A stretch of 64,000 nucleotides of DNA from Pseudomonas sessilinigenes (GCF_003850565.1 NZ_CP027706.1:6516001-6580000), one strand, 5' to 3'; positions 36,455 to 45,334 are shown, counted from the first letter of the stretch. Translations and numbers: made by a program. The notes: generated by a model from the sequence alone, not told the origin.

Positions 36455-37258
36455 TCAGCCCGCCAGGGCCTGAACCGCCAAAGCCGCGACCTTGAGCTGG
36501 TGCCGGGCCCCCGCTTGATGATCGTCCTGGAGAAACCAGGCGGCGGACAAGCCGCTGAAGGCCAGCACCCACTGCACCAGCCGCCGGGGTTCCAGATTGG
36601 CCGCGCAGGCGATCACCCGTACCTGGCGCTCGAAACGCAGGGGATCGGTGGCACTGGGCAGGTCCGGGTTGCAGATCAGGTTGGCAAAGTCGAACGTGCG
36701 CTCGCCGTACACGCGCTTGGGGTCGATTACCAGCCAGCCACGCTCGCCGAAATCCAATACGTTGTCGTGATGTACATCGCCATGCAGGACCACTTCATCC
36801 CGAGGTGTTGCGAGCAGGTGCTCGGCCATGGCCAGGCTCTGGACGAACAGGCCGCCCTGTTGTCGTGCCGCCTCATGCAGGTCCTTGAACCAGTGGTCCA
36901 GCGCCAGCAAGGGTGGCCGGGGGTCAGGCCGTGGCGCATGCAGGCGCGCCAGGGTGGCGCAGACGATCTGGCTGACCGCGTCGTGGTCACCGGCCAGGGC
37001 CATGCGCATCAGCGAACCCGGCCCCATGGCCCGCTCCATCAGCAGCGCAACGTCTTGCTGGGCATGTACCCGCGCCGCGCCCTCACCGCCCCACCAGGCC
37101 ATCAGCCGGTTACCGGCCTGTTCGTCTTCATCCAGGGCGATCTTCAGCATTGCCGGTGCGCCCGTCTCCAGGCGCACCGGCAACAGGCGACTGCCGGGGG
37201 TCACGATGGGTTCGCCATCGGCCAACAGGCGCCAGCGTTCAATGTAGGTTGCAAACAC
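36455..37258 (-). CDS. Aminoglycoside phosphotransferase-like kinase, APH(6)/hydroxyurea-kinase family
   Basis: 267 aa. It shows a kinase-like catalytic loop HGDVHHDNVLDF near residue 158 and IDPKRVYGERTFDFANL near 180, matching the APH(6) family that includes streptomycin 6-kinases. GTG 37258 follows GGAG by 8 nt. Such chromosomal copies often act on small metabolites other than drugs, so a resistance role is not assumed. A SRPBCC protein lies upstream on the same strand (80 bp). Confidence 0.82.
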   Translation of the reverse strand: MFATYIERWRLLADGEPIVTPGSRLLPVRLETGAPAMLKIALDEDEQAGNRLMAWWGGEGAARVHAQQDVALLMERAMGPGSLMRMALAGDHDAVSQIVCATLARLHAPRPDPRPPLLALDHWFKDLHEAARQQGGLFVQSLAMAEHLLATPRDEVVLHGDVHHDNVLDFGERGWLVIDPKRVYGERTFDFANLICNPDLPSATDPLRFERQVRVIACAANLEPRRLVQWVLAFSGLSAAWFLQDDHQAGARHQLKVAALAVQALAG

Positions 37259-37338
37259 AACAGCAGCTCCGAGCGGTCAGCGACAAGCTGCAAGTTTCAA
37301 ACGGCCCGGGCACCAGCGCAAGGTTGGTGGCCCGGCAA

Positions 37339-37797
37339 TCATTGCTGGCGCAGGTAGTTCTCGATGTTGCCCATCTGCTCGTCCCAACCGCGGCTGTTCA
37401 TGCGAAAGGCCTTGAGCCGGCGCTCGGCGGGAATGGCGTCGAACCCCGATTCGCTGACCCGCAGCAAGGTGCCTTCGGCGTGTTCGTCCAGCTCGAAGCG
37501 CACCAGGGTGGTGGGCTCGCTCGAGTAGTCGTGGCCCGGCTCCACGGCATAAGGGTGCCAACGGAAGGAGAACAGCTCCTCGGGCAACATCTGCTCCACC
37601 TGCACCTCCAGCACCAGGTGCTCGTAACCGGGGTAAGTGATGGCGCCACGGGTCCGCTGGCCCGGAGCGAAATGCTCGCCAGCGAGTGTCACGCCGAACC
37701 AGCGGCCGAAGCTCTCGGCCTCGCTCAGCGCGGCCCAGACCTGCGCCGCACTGGCCTGGAGCAGGATCTTGCGTTCGATACGATCTGAAGAATTCAT
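37339..37797 (-). CDS. SRPBCC (START-like, AHSA1) family protein
   Basis: 152 aa lipid/small-molecule-binding fold. The pattern IERKILLQASAAQVWAALSEAESFGRWFG at the start and GWDEQMGNIENYLRQQ at the end is typical of AHSA1-like SRPBCC proteins. ATG 37797 follows GGAGGTGG, a strong ribosome site; the longer upstream frame has no such site. It is upstream of the APH-like gene on the same strand and divergent from the ADP-ribosylglycohydrolase fusion. No specific ligand can be given. Confidence 0.85.
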   Translation of the reverse strand: MNSSDRIERKILLQASAAQVWAALSEAESFGRWFGVTLAGEHFAPGQRTRGAITYPGYEHLVLEVQVEQMLPEELFSFRWHPYAVEPGHDYSSEPTTLVRFELDEHAEGTLLRVSESGFDAIPAERRLKAFRMNSRGWDEQMGNIENYLRQQ

Positions 37798-37928
37798 AAG
37801 CCACCTCCAGTGATGAACACTAGACCGCCCTGGGTCGAGCGCAACCGTCAGTTGCTTGCGGACCGGCCCGGCGGCCATGGATAAAAATGCTAATGTCACC
37901 CACCCAACGCTTTTGCAAAGGACCTGCT

Positions 37929-39251
37929 ATGCCCCTCGCCCTCCTCGACCGCTATCGCGGCAGCCTGCTGGGCCTGGCCTGCGGCGATGCCGTCGGTACC
38001 AGCGTCGAATTCAAGCCTCGTGGAAGCTTCCCACCCGTTACTGACCTGCAAGGTGGCGGACCGTTCAACCTCAAGCCCGGCCAGTGGACCGACGATACCT
38101 CGATGGCCCTGTGCCTGGGGGAAAGCCTGCTACGCAAGAACGGGTTCGATGCCGCCGACCAGATGGGCCGCTACCTGAACTGGTGGCAGTGGGGTTATCT
38201 GAGCGCCACCGGCGAATGCTTCGACATCGGCATGACCGTGCGCCAGGCCCTGGCCGACTATCAGGAACATGGCCAGCCCTTCGCCGGTTCCAGCGATCCC
38301 TATACCGCCGGCAACGGTTCGCTGATGCGCCTGGCCCCCGTGGTGCTGTTTTTCTACCCTGACCTGGCCCGGGTCCGGCAGTTCGCTGGCGACAGCTCGC
38401 GCACCACCCATGGCGCCGCCGAAGCCATCGAATGCTGCCAGCTGTTTGCCAGCCTGATCGCCAGGGCCCTGGCCGGCGCCTCCAAGCAGGAGCTGCAGGT
38501 GGTGGAGGACATGCGGTTCGAGCAAGCCAAGGTGGCGACCCTGGCGCGCGGTAGCTACCTGAGCAAGGGCCGCGAAGAGATTCGCGGCAACGGTTACTGC
38601 GTGGACTCCCTGGAAGCGGCGCTGTGGTGCTTCCAGCACAGCGACAACTACGCCGATGCGGTGCTGGCCGCGGCCAATCTGGGGGACGATGCCGACACCA
38701 CCGCCGCCATCGTCGGCCAACTGGCCGGAGCCTTCTACGGCATCCAGGGCATACCCGGGCCCTGGCTGGCCAAGCTGCACATGGGCCAGGAGATCCAGGC
38801 CATGGCCGACGACCTGCTGGCCGCGGCCCAACGCCAAGCGCCCGCCCGGCCGTTGCACGGCAGTTGCCTGTGCAAGGCCGTGCAATATCAGGTCGAGCGC
38901 CTGGACATGCCCATCGGCCACTGCCATTGCCAGACCTGCCGCAAGGCCCACGCCGCTGCCTTTGCCTCCACAGCCGGGGTGATGCGCGAACACTTCCGCT
39001 GGCTGCGGGGCCAGGAACACCTGAGCAGCTACCAATCGTCCCCGGGCAAGCTGCGGCACTTCTGCTCGGTCTGCGGTTCCCACCTTCTAGCTGAACGTGC
39101 AGGACAACCCCATGTGATCCTGCGGGTAGCGACCCTGGACGATGATCCTGGGCAGATGCCGCAGATGCATATCTGGACCTCCCACGATGTGCCCTGGCTG
39201 GCCCATGCAGGCCTGGACAGCTGGCCCGAATGGCAACCCGGCCGCGACTAG
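37929..39251 (+). CDS. Fusion of ADP-ribosylglycohydrolase with a GFA-type zinc domain
   Basis: 440 aa. Residues 1 to about 300 are an ADP-ribosylglycohydrolase (DraG/ARH group): GLACGDAVGTSVEF, QWTDDTSMALC with Asp55 and Asp56, and NLGDDADTTAAIVG with Asp253, Asp254 and Asp256, the two metal-binding acid sets. Residues about 310-440 are a GFA/CENP-V zinc domain with Cys313, Cys315, Cys332, Cys334, Cys337, Cys379 and Cys382, all in the usual spacing. ATG follows AAAGGA by 7 nt. The first domain removes ADP-ribose from protein or small molecules. The second belongs to a family linked to formaldehyde-glutathione and CENP-V. I know of no described role for the pair. Confidence 0.88.
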   Translation: MPLALLDRYRGSLLGLACGDAVGTSVEFKPRGSFPPVTDLQGGGPFNLKPGQWTDDTSMALCLGESLLRKNGFDAADQMGRYLNWWQWGYLSATGECFDIGMTVRQALADYQEHGQPFAGSSDPYTAGNGSLMRLAPVVLFFYPDLARVRQFAGDSSRTTHGAAEAIECCQLFASLIARALAGASKQELQVVEDMRFEQAKVATLARGSYLSKGREEIRGNGYCVDSLEAALWCFQHSDNYADAVLAAANLGDDADTTAAIVGQLAGAFYGIQGIPGPWLAKLHMGQEIQAMADDLLAAAQRQAPARPLHGSCLCKAVQYQVERLDMPIGHCHCQTCRKAHAAAFASTAGVMREHFRWLRGQEHLSSYQSSPGKLRHFCSVCGSHLLAERAGQPHVILRVATLDDDPGQMPQMHIWTSHDVPWLAHAGLDSWPEWQPGRD

Positions 39252-39289
39252 ACGGCGATTCTTCCCACTGACCGATTGCGAGACCCTCC

Positions 39290-39691
39290 ATGCGCCCAAC
39301 CCTGATCCTGGCCCTTGCGCCCCTGCTGCTGGCGCCATTGGCCCACGCCGACGAATGCAGCGATGCTCCCGACCAAGCCGCCCTGAACCAGTGCGCCAGC
39401 GTCCAGTACAAGGCTGCGGACAAGGAGCTGAACAGCCTGTACCAACAGATCAGCCAGGGCCTGAAGAACCAGGCGCACAGCAAGCAGCGGCTGGTCAGCG
39501 CTCAGCGCGCCTGGGTGGCATTTCGCGATGCCGAATGCGGCTACGCTACCTCGGGCGTGGAAGGTGGCAGCCTCTACCCATTGGCCTATAGCCAATGCAT
39601 GACGGCACTGACCAAGGCCCGGGTGGAGAACTTCAAGAACTACCTGAAGTGTGAGGAAGGTGATGTGAGCTGCCCGGTGCTGGGGCGGTAG
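39290..39691 (+). CDS. LprI-like/DUF1311 periplasmic protein
   Basis: 133 aa with a signal peptide (LILALAPLLLAPLAHADE, cut near residue 20). The mature part has the LprI pattern: C-x-A-xx-Q-AALNQCAS, AADKELNSLYQQ, and LVSAQRAWVAFRDAECGY, plus further Cys at CMTAL and CEEGDVSC that could form disulfides. Relatives include lysozyme inhibitors and other small envelope proteins. It follows the fusion gene by 38 bp and may be co-transcribed. Confidence 0.82.
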   Translation: MRPTLILALAPLLLAPLAHADECSDAPDQAALNQCASVQYKAADKELNSLYQQISQGLKNQAHSKQRLVSAQRAWVAFRDAECGYATSGVEGGSLYPLAYSQCMTALTKARVENFKNYLKCEEGDVSCPVLGR

Positions 39692-39902
39692 CAGACGCCT
39701 GTCTCCAGCCTCGTTGGACTGTTGCCCCGCGCGCCATGTCGTGAAAAACGTCTGGGCCTTGTACGGCGCGGTGGGCTGTACCGGTGGTTTTCTTTGCAAT
39801 TGGATCTTGCATTTATCTGTCGCCACCGCAGAATCACCCCGCTTTGCCTGGCCGCTTGCGCAGGCAGTGCAATTCCCCCCTATTGCAAAGGAACCTTCGT
39901 TC

Positions 39903-41540
39903 ATGGATAGAAGCGCCAGCGCCCGTCTCGGCTCGCTGATCCTCTCGTTGTCTGCTCTGGCCCTGACCGGATGCAAGGAAGAATCCAGTCCCAAGACCGT
40001 GGCCGCCGCGCCTGCCCCGGCACCCGCCGCCATGGTGATTCCCGTGTGCGCCAACGGCGAATGCGCAGTGCTGGACCAGAACGGCTCGGTGCTGGTCGGT
40101 GCCGACAACGACTATGAGGCTGTCGTCACCCTGCCCCTGGACAAGAGTTTCCTGTTCGCCAAGGACGGGACCTGGAACCTGGCCAGTGCCGACGGCAAGC
40201 AGATCCTGCTGGCCAATTTCACCGATGACCTGCGTCTGTTGACCCCTGGCTACTTCGGCTTCGGCAAGGACGGCAAAGTGGGCGTCATCGACCAGAGCGG
40301 CAAGGAAGTCCAGCCGCCGCGTTTCGATGACCTGTACGTCGGAGGCCAGAACGACTTCATCGTCTATGAATTGAACGAGAAACGCGGCCTGCTGGACGCC
40401 AAGGGCCAGGAACTGACCCAGGCGCTGTATGACAGCAGCGTGGTGCGCGACGACTTCGCCAAGCGCGGCTGGTGGATGACCGCCGAACGCGGCGAGGAAA
40501 AGTGGGCGTTCAACCTCAAGACCCACGAGCAAAAGAAAGTCGCGTTCGACAACATCGACAGCGCCGCCAACGGGTACCTGGTGGTCAGCAACGACCAGGG
40601 CAAGTTCCTGGCCGATGCCCAGGCCCAGCTGGTTGGCGGTACCCAGTACTACTGGCTGGGCGTGCCGGGCGAAAGCCGGGTGGCCTTCAGGGAAAAATAC
40701 GACAGCCCCTGTGGCTACCTGGACTTGCAAGGCAAGACGGTGATCCAGGCTCAGTTCAGCACTTGCGAAGTGTTCGGCAAGCAAGGAGCGCTGGTCACGG
40801 CCAAGGGCGCCGATGGCGAAAGCGGCAAGATCGGCATGATCGACCCGCAGGGCCAGTGGAAAGTGCAGCCGGTATACGACTCGGCGGAACCGGCAGGCTT
40901 CAGTCCCTACGGCCTGTTCCCCCAGGTGGCCGGCCTGAACCAGATCGGTACCCTGCAAAGCGCGTTCACCGCGACCTACGGCATCTTCGATGTGGACAAG
41001 GGTGTCGAACTGTTCAAGCCGACCTACACCAATATCGGTGCAATTACCCCCGACCTGTTCGCCTTCAGCACGCCTGACAGCCCGACCAAGCCGGTCACCC
41101 TGTTCGGTGAGGCGACCAAGACCGCCACCGTCGGCCTGATGGACGCCACGGGCAAGGTACTGATGGAGCCAGGCCAATACGTGGACATCCACCTGGACAG
41201 CACCGGTCACTACCTGCTGGCCAGCGAAGACACCTCGCCGCTGGCCACCGTAGCGCTGCTGGACATGAAGGGCCAACGCCTGATTCCCGGCAAGTGGCAG
41301 GAGCTGGTCATCGATGAAGCCCGTGGCGCGATCTTCGGTTATGCCGTGGAAGGCCTCGGCGACGACCAGACCCGCACCATCAAGGCGCTGTACCGCATGG
41401 ACGGCACCCCGAGCTTCCAGGTGACCCAGGTCGAATGCGGTGCCGAACAAGTGCTCGATGGCCAGGGCAAGGTGCTGTGGCCAACCAACCCACAAGAGCA
41501 CTGCCCACAGCCCGACGAAGACGGCCCGGCCGAGGGTTGA
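39903..41540 (+). CDS. WG-repeat lipoprotein
   Basis: 545 aa. A lipobox LALTGC (Cys near residue 24) predicts lipid attachment; the residue after the Cys is Lys, so inner-membrane retention by an Asp at +2 is not expected. The mature chain is made of many WG-type beta repeats, for example DGKVGVIDQSGKEV, GLLDAKGQEL, GKIGMIDPQGQW and VGLMDATGKVL. Such repeats are usually envelope scaffolds or binding surfaces. An Ala-Pro linker (APAPAPAAM) follows the lipobox. ATG follows AAAGGAA. No enzyme motif is seen. Confidence 0.8.
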   Translation: MDRSASARLGSLILSLSALALTGCKEESSPKTVAAAPAPAPAAMVIPVCANGECAVLDQNGSVLVGADNDYEAVVTLPLDKSFLFAKDGTWNLASADGKQILLANFTDDLRLLTPGYFGFGKDGKVGVIDQSGKEVQPPRFDDLYVGGQNDFIVYELNEKRGLLDAKGQELTQALYDSSVVRDDFAKRGWWMTAERGEEKWAFNLKTHEQKKVAFDNIDSAANGYLVVSNDQGKFLADAQAQLVGGTQYYWLGVPGESRVAFREKYDSPCGYLDLQGKTVIQAQFSTCEVFGKQGALVTAKGADGESGKIGMIDPQGQWKVQPVYDSAEPAGFSPYGLFPQVAGLNQIGTLQSAFTATYGIFDVDKGVELFKPTYTNIGAITPDLFAFSTPDSPTKPVTLFGEATKTATVGLMDATGKVLMEPGQYVDIHLDSTGHYLLASEDTSPLATVALLDMKGQRLIPGKWQELVIDEARGAIFGYAVEGLGDDQTRTIKALYRMDGTPSFQVTQVECGAEQVLDGQGKVLWPTNPQEHCPQPDEDGPAEG

Positions 41541-41641
41541 CCCTTAGTTGAGCGGCCACGGCTGCGATCAAGCCTGCTAGGATGCGGGCTTGATCGATTC
41601 AGCCAACCGGCCCGGATGGGGCCCGACAGGAACTGTCTCCC

Positions 41642-42310
41642 ATGCTCAACGCTTTGCTCTTCGACCTTGACGGCACCCTGGCCGACACCGATGCCCTGCA
41701 CCTGTTGGCCCTGCAGCAACTGTTGCAGGAGGAAGAAGGCCGGGACTTCGGCCACGAGGAATTCATGGCCCATGTCAGCGGCCAGGCCAACGCCAACATG
41801 TGCCGCTACCTGTTCCCCGGACGCAGCGTGAACGAGCACGAGGCCTTTGCCGAGCGCAAGGAACAGCGCTTTCGCCAACTGTCAGCACAACTGGAACCGA
41901 TGCCCGGACTGTTGCGCCTGTTGGATTTCGCCGAGCAGCACGGCATTGCTACCTGCGTGGTGACCAACGCTCCACGGGCCAACGCCGAGCACATGCTCAA
42001 GGCCCTGGGCCTTGAACAACGCCTGCATCAAGTGCTGGTGGCCGAAGAACTACCCCGGGCCAAGCCCGATCCCCTGCCCTACCTTCGCGGCCTGGAATGC
42101 CTGCGTGCCAGCGCCAGTGCAGCCCTGGCCTTCGAAGACTCGGTCCCGGGGCTGACAGCCGCGGTCGGGGCCGGTATCCCCACCTTCGGCCTGGCCACCA
42201 GCCACCCCCCCCGGACCTTGCTGGAGGCGGGTGCCCACCGGGTTATCCGCGACTTCGACGACCCGCAACTGTGGTCGGAGATCCATCATCGGCTCGGTCT
42301 GCCTGCCTAG
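41642..42310 (+). CDS. HAD-superfamily phosphatase, phosphoglycolate-phosphatase-like
   Basis: 222 aa. Motif I DLDGTLADTDALH (residues 8-20), motif II VVTNAPRANAE near 103, motif III Lys in RAKPDPLPYL near 140, and motif IV FEDSVPGLTAA near 162 are all in place. The all-alpha cap between motifs I and II is of the C1 type, as in sugar-phosphate and phosphoglycolate phosphatases. The exact substrate is unknown. A 10-bp hairpin follows the gene. Confidence 0.85.
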   Translation: MLNALLFDLDGTLADTDALHLLALQQLLQEEEGRDFGHEEFMAHVSGQANANMCRYLFPGRSVNEHEAFAERKEQRFRQLSAQLEPMPGLLRLLDFAEQHGIATCVVTNAPRANAEHMLKALGLEQRLHQVLVAEELPRAKPDPLPYLRGLECLRASASAALAFEDSVPGLTAAVGAGIPTFGLATSHPPRTLLEAGAHRVIRDFDDPQLWSEIHHRLGLPA

Positions 42311-42331
42311 GGACCTGCCCGGAATCTGCCA

Positions 42332-42362
42332 GAGCCTGCGCCAGCCACCACCGCAGGCTCTA
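42332..42362 (+). terminator. Hairpin after the HAD gene
   Basis: AGAGCCTGCG at 42332-42341 pairs with CGCAGGCTCT at 42353-42362 across an 11-nt loop. It starts 21 bp after the stop codon. There is no T run, so termination would be weak or factor-assisted. Confidence 0.4.
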
Positions 42363-42700
42363 ATGACCCACCCTCTGCCAACCTCGCACCTCGCACCTCG
42401 CACCTCAGCAGCCTGTCCGGTTACGCCGGGTGGGCACCCGCAACGCAGGCGCTGAACTGCACGATTTGGCAGGCACGCCGTACAGGCGATGAACTGGCAG
42501 TGCAGGGCGGAAATAAAGGAAGTGGCGATTCAAGCGAGGAGTCGGGGGGAGAAAGGGTGCTCGCCCATTACTTCGGCAGTGGTATCTCAGCCGAAGCCCC
42601 CCTTTGGCTGGGCGAGCAGGGAGCCATGTTACGTGGGAGGCCACAACTGGCCACATCAGATAATTCCTAAAGATCTGTGGGATTCAGGAAAAAACCAATG
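42363..42700 (+). other. Gene-poor stretch with tandem repeat and RNA-like structure
   Basis: Between the HAD gene and the next regulator no convincing protein gene is seen. The stretch holds a CCTCGCA tandem repeat (three units, 42382-42406), a purine-rich block, and a long nested inverted repeat at 42559-42617, followed by two intrinsic terminators. A 74-codon frame at 42489-42713 has no ribosome site and its 3' end runs through the first terminator arm, so it is not called. Confidence 0.5.
42559..42617 (+). ncRNA. Candidate structured RNA element
   Basis: Outer arms GCTCGCCCA (42559-42567) and TGGGCGAGC (42609-42617) pair over 9 bp. Inside, CTTCGGC (42571-42577) pairs with GCCGAAG (42590-42596). 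The nested, unequal arrangement is typical of a folded RNA. Two strong terminators lie 80-200 bp downstream with no gene in between, which would suit a small RNA read on the plus strand. No known RNA family was recognised, and the ends are not determined. Confidence 0.35.
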
Positions 42701-42728
42701 CGCGTTTTCTTAAACGCGACCTTTTTTT
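42701..42728 (+). terminator. Intrinsic terminator with no gene upstream
   Basis: CGCGTTT (42701-42707), loop TCTT, AAACGCG (42712-42718), then ACC and seven T. It is a good rho-independent form. The nearest plus-strand protein gene ends almost 400 bp before it. Confidence 0.6.
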
Positions 42729-42788
42729 CACAGCTCTTTCACCTCACCAGCCTTAGATTGAGAGCCACTCCTTAACGAATCCCATTTG

Positions 42789-42813
42789 GCCCGCTCATCG
42801 CGGGCTTTTTTTT
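42789..42813 (+). terminator. Strong intrinsic terminator
   Basis: GCCCGC (42789-42794), loop TCATC, GCGGGC (42800-42805), then eight T. It is the second of two tandem terminators and protects the regulator at 42976 from upstream transcription. Confidence 0.8.
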
Positions 42814-42975
42814 GCCTGGCGTTCTGCTGCCAATACGCTTGTTAGCGGCCTACGTTGAAATCGCGGATTATCGGCAGCAACTGAGACTACGGCAGCAAGT
42901 GCTCTTTCATTGTCTCGAAATGGACATTGCACTTTATGATGGACACCCTTTGTCCTGCCTGGAGGCGATGCATCC

Positions 42976-43743
42976 ATGTCCGACCTGCTTGTAGTTTCGT
43001 CCATCGACAGCCTGGCGGTACCGGTCACCAGCATTGCCGTGGATTATCCCAACGGCCATGTGATCCCCTCCCACAGCCATCCCCGCTCGCAACTGGCCTA
43101 TGCCATCGAAGGCGTGTTGGTGATCGATACCCAATCCGGACGCTGGGTGGTGCCGCCCAGCCGCGGAGTCTGGCTGCAGGCCGGGGTCGAGCACCGGGTG
43201 CGCATGCGCGGGGCTGTGCGCATGCGCAGCCTGTTCGTCAACGTCGACGCCATCAGCGACCTACCCGAGAACGACTGCGTGATCGAGGTCTCGCCGTTGC
43301 TGCGCGAATTGATCCTGGCCGCCTCCCAGGTCGATGAGCACTACCAGGCCGATAGCCGCGATGGCCGGCTGATGCGCCTGATACTCGATGAAATGCGCTC
43401 GCTGCCAGTGTTGCCATTCAGCCTGCCCTGGCCCCAGGAACCGCGCATGCTCCAGGTCTGCCAGGCCCTGGCCGAAGATCCGGCGGACAACCGCACCGCC
43501 GAGCAATGGAGCGACCGCCTGGCCATGAGCGCCAAGACCTTCCACCGCCAGTTCCAGCGCCACACCGGCATCACCTTCGGCCGCTGGCGCCAGCAGGCGC
43601 GGTTGTTGATGTCCCTGGAGTGCCTGGCCCAGGGCATGCCCGTGGTGCAGGTGGCCCTGCAACACGGCTACGACAGCCAGAGTGCCTTCGCCGCCGCCTT
43701 CAAGCACCAGTTCGGCACTCCGCCATCGGAGTTCTACCGTTGA
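42976..43743 (+). CDS. AraC-family transcriptional regulator
   Basis: 255 aa. The N-terminal half is a cupin-like sensor (GHVIPSHSHPRSQLAYAIEGVLVI, then WVVPPSRGVWLQAGVEHRV), and the C-terminal half has two helix-turn-helix motifs (TAEQWSDRLAMSAKTFHRQF and MPVVQVALQHGYDSQSAFAAAF). This group often represses or activates an adjacent efflux operon. The gene ends 4 bp from the end of the convergent EmrB-type gene, so control of that operon is likely but would act at its distant promoter near 47930. GGAGG lies about 12 nt upstream of the ATG. Confidence 0.85.
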   Translation: MSDLLVVSSIDSLAVPVTSIAVDYPNGHVIPSHSHPRSQLAYAIEGVLVIDTQSGRWVVPPSRGVWLQAGVEHRVRMRGAVRMRSLFVNVDAISDLPENDCVIEVSPLLRELILAASQVDEHYQADSRDGRLMRLILDEMRSLPVLPFSLPWPQEPRMLQVCQALAEDPADNRTAEQWSDRLAMSAKTFHRQFQRHTGITFGRWRQQARLLMSLECLAQGMPVVQVALQHGYDSQSAFAAAFKHQFGTPPSEFYR

Positions 43744-43747
43744 GCAT

Positions 43748-45334
43748 TCAGGCCCGGCGCAGGAGCAATCCGGCCAGTACGCACAGCAACATCGCGGCCC
43801 CAGCCAGCAGGAAGGCATCGCTGTAGGCCATGAGCAGGGCATCGCGATGCAACACCCGGTTCATCAATTCCAGGGCCTGTCGGCGCAAGGGCGCGGCCGC
43901 CGCCGAATGCAGCGCGCTGGCGTAGTCCAGCGGCACCTGGGCGAGCATCCGCACCCACTCCACCAGACGCTCCTGGGTGGCCTGGGCGAACAGGCTCACC
44001 GACTCGCCAATGCGCTGACCATGGAATTTCTCACGCTCCACCACCACCTGGCTGGACAGGGCGATACCAATGGCGCCACCGACGTTGCGCACCATGGAGA
44101 ACAGCCCCGAGGCCGAACCCACCTGGTCTTTTTCCAACCCCTGGATGGCCATCACCCCCAGCGCCACCACCACCAGCGACTGACCGATGCCACGGATCAC
44201 CAGCGACGGCACGATGACGTTGACCGAGGCATCGGGGTTCAGGTGCATGTTCATCAGGCAACCGATGCCGGTAATGGCAAAGCCGGCGATGATGATCGTT
44301 CGCGCGCTGGTCCAGCGCATCAGGTGCGGCGTAGCGAAGGACATGGCGAACTGCACCAGGCCGTAGGGAATCATCATCAGGCCGATCTGCCGGGCGTTGT
44401 AGCCGTGGATCTCGGCGAAGTAGTTGGGCACCAGGAACACCACGCCGAATACCACCGCACCGAAGGTGAATTGCATCAGGCTGGCGATGCCGAAGTTGTA
44501 GCGAGCCAGCAGCCGCAGGTTGATCAGTGGCTGCGGGCGACGCAGTTCGATGACCGTGAAGGCCAGCAGGCCGACGCAGGCCAACACCGCGCAGTTGACG
44601 ATGAACGACGAGGCCAGCCAATCATGGCGCCCGCCCTCCTCCAGCATGATCTGCAAGGCCGCCAGGCCCACCGCCATGCTGGCGATGCCGCCCCAGTCTC
44701 CCTGGCGCAACTTCTCCAGGACCATGGGCTGCGGGCGCACCGACCAGCCGATGGCTGCCAGCAGCAGCAACCCCGGTGGCACTTGCAGGTAGAAGATCCA
44801 GCGCCAGGAGTAAGCATCCGTGAGCCAGCCGCCCAGGGATGGGCCCGCCGCCTGGGCGACGTTGTTGGCCACTGCGAACAGCGCCATGCCCAGGGGATGG
44901 CGGGCCGCCGGCAGCTCGGTGACGATCAGTTGGAACGACAGCGGAATCAGTACGCCGCCAAAGGCTCCCTGCAGCACCCGCGCCAGGATCAGGCTGTGGA
45001 TGTTCGGCGCCAGGGAACAGGCGATGGAGAACAGTACGAAGCCGGCGGTACCGACCATCAGCACCCGGCGCATGGAGAACACCGACACCAGCCAGCCGGT
45101 CATGGGGATGATGATGATCTCGGCCACCAGGTAGGCAGTGGTGATCCATGAGCCCTCCTCGAACGTAGCGCCCAGGGAGCCGCGCACATCCGGCAGCGAG
45201 GCGTTGGTCACGTGCACGTTCATTCCGGCCATGAAGCAGCCAACCACGCTGCCCAACACCGCCACCCAGGTACGCAGGCTGATCGCCGGCACTGCCTCGG
45301 CCGCTGGCTCGGCCAAGCGCTCGGCACTAGTCAT
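43748..45334 (-). CDS. DHA2-type MFS efflux transporter (EmrB-like)
   Basis: 528 aa with about 14 hydrophobic helices, the length and number of the DHA2 drug:proton antiporters. The first segment NVHVTNASLPDVRGSLG and GSWITTAYLVAEIIIIPMTGWL are typical of EmrB. The last gene of a three-gene efflux operon, it overlaps the membrane-fusion gene by 8 bp. It would exchange protons for a substrate across the inner membrane and pass the substrate to the fusion protein. Substrate unknown. Confidence 0.9.
   Translation of the reverse strand: MTSAERLAEPAAEAVPAISLRTWVAVLGSVVGCFMAGMNVHVTNASLPDVRGSLGATFEEGSWITTAYLVAEIIIIPMTGWLVSVFSMRRVLMVGTAGFVLFSIACSLAPNIHSLILARVLQGAFGGVLIPLSFQLIVTELPAARHPLGMALFAVANNVAQAAGPSLGGWLTDAYSWRWIFYLQVPPGLLLLAAIGWSVRPQPMVLEKLRQGDWGGIASMAVGLAALQIMLEEGGRHDWLASSFIVNCAVLACVGLLAFTVIELRRPQPLINLRLLARYNFGIASLMQFTFGAVVFGVVFLVPNYFAEIHGYNARQIGLMMIPYGLVQFAMSFATPHLMRWTSARTIIIAGFAITGIGCLMNMHLNPDASVNVIVPSLVIRGIGQSLVVVALGVMAIQGLEKDQVGSASGLFSMVRNVGGAIGIALSSQVVVEREKFHGQRIGESVSLFAQATQERLVEWVRMLAQVPLDYASALHSAAAAPLRRQALELMNRVLHRDALLMAYSDAFLLAGAAMLLCVLAGLLLRRA

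Noticed and set aside
42382..42406. CCTCGCA tandem repeat as a CRISPR-like or phase-variable element
   Set aside because: Only three short units, no spacers, and not within a coding or promoter region.
42489..42713. 74-codon frame in the gene-poor stretch
   Set aside because: No ribosome site, overlaps both the inverted repeat and the first terminator, and shows no recognisable protein pattern.
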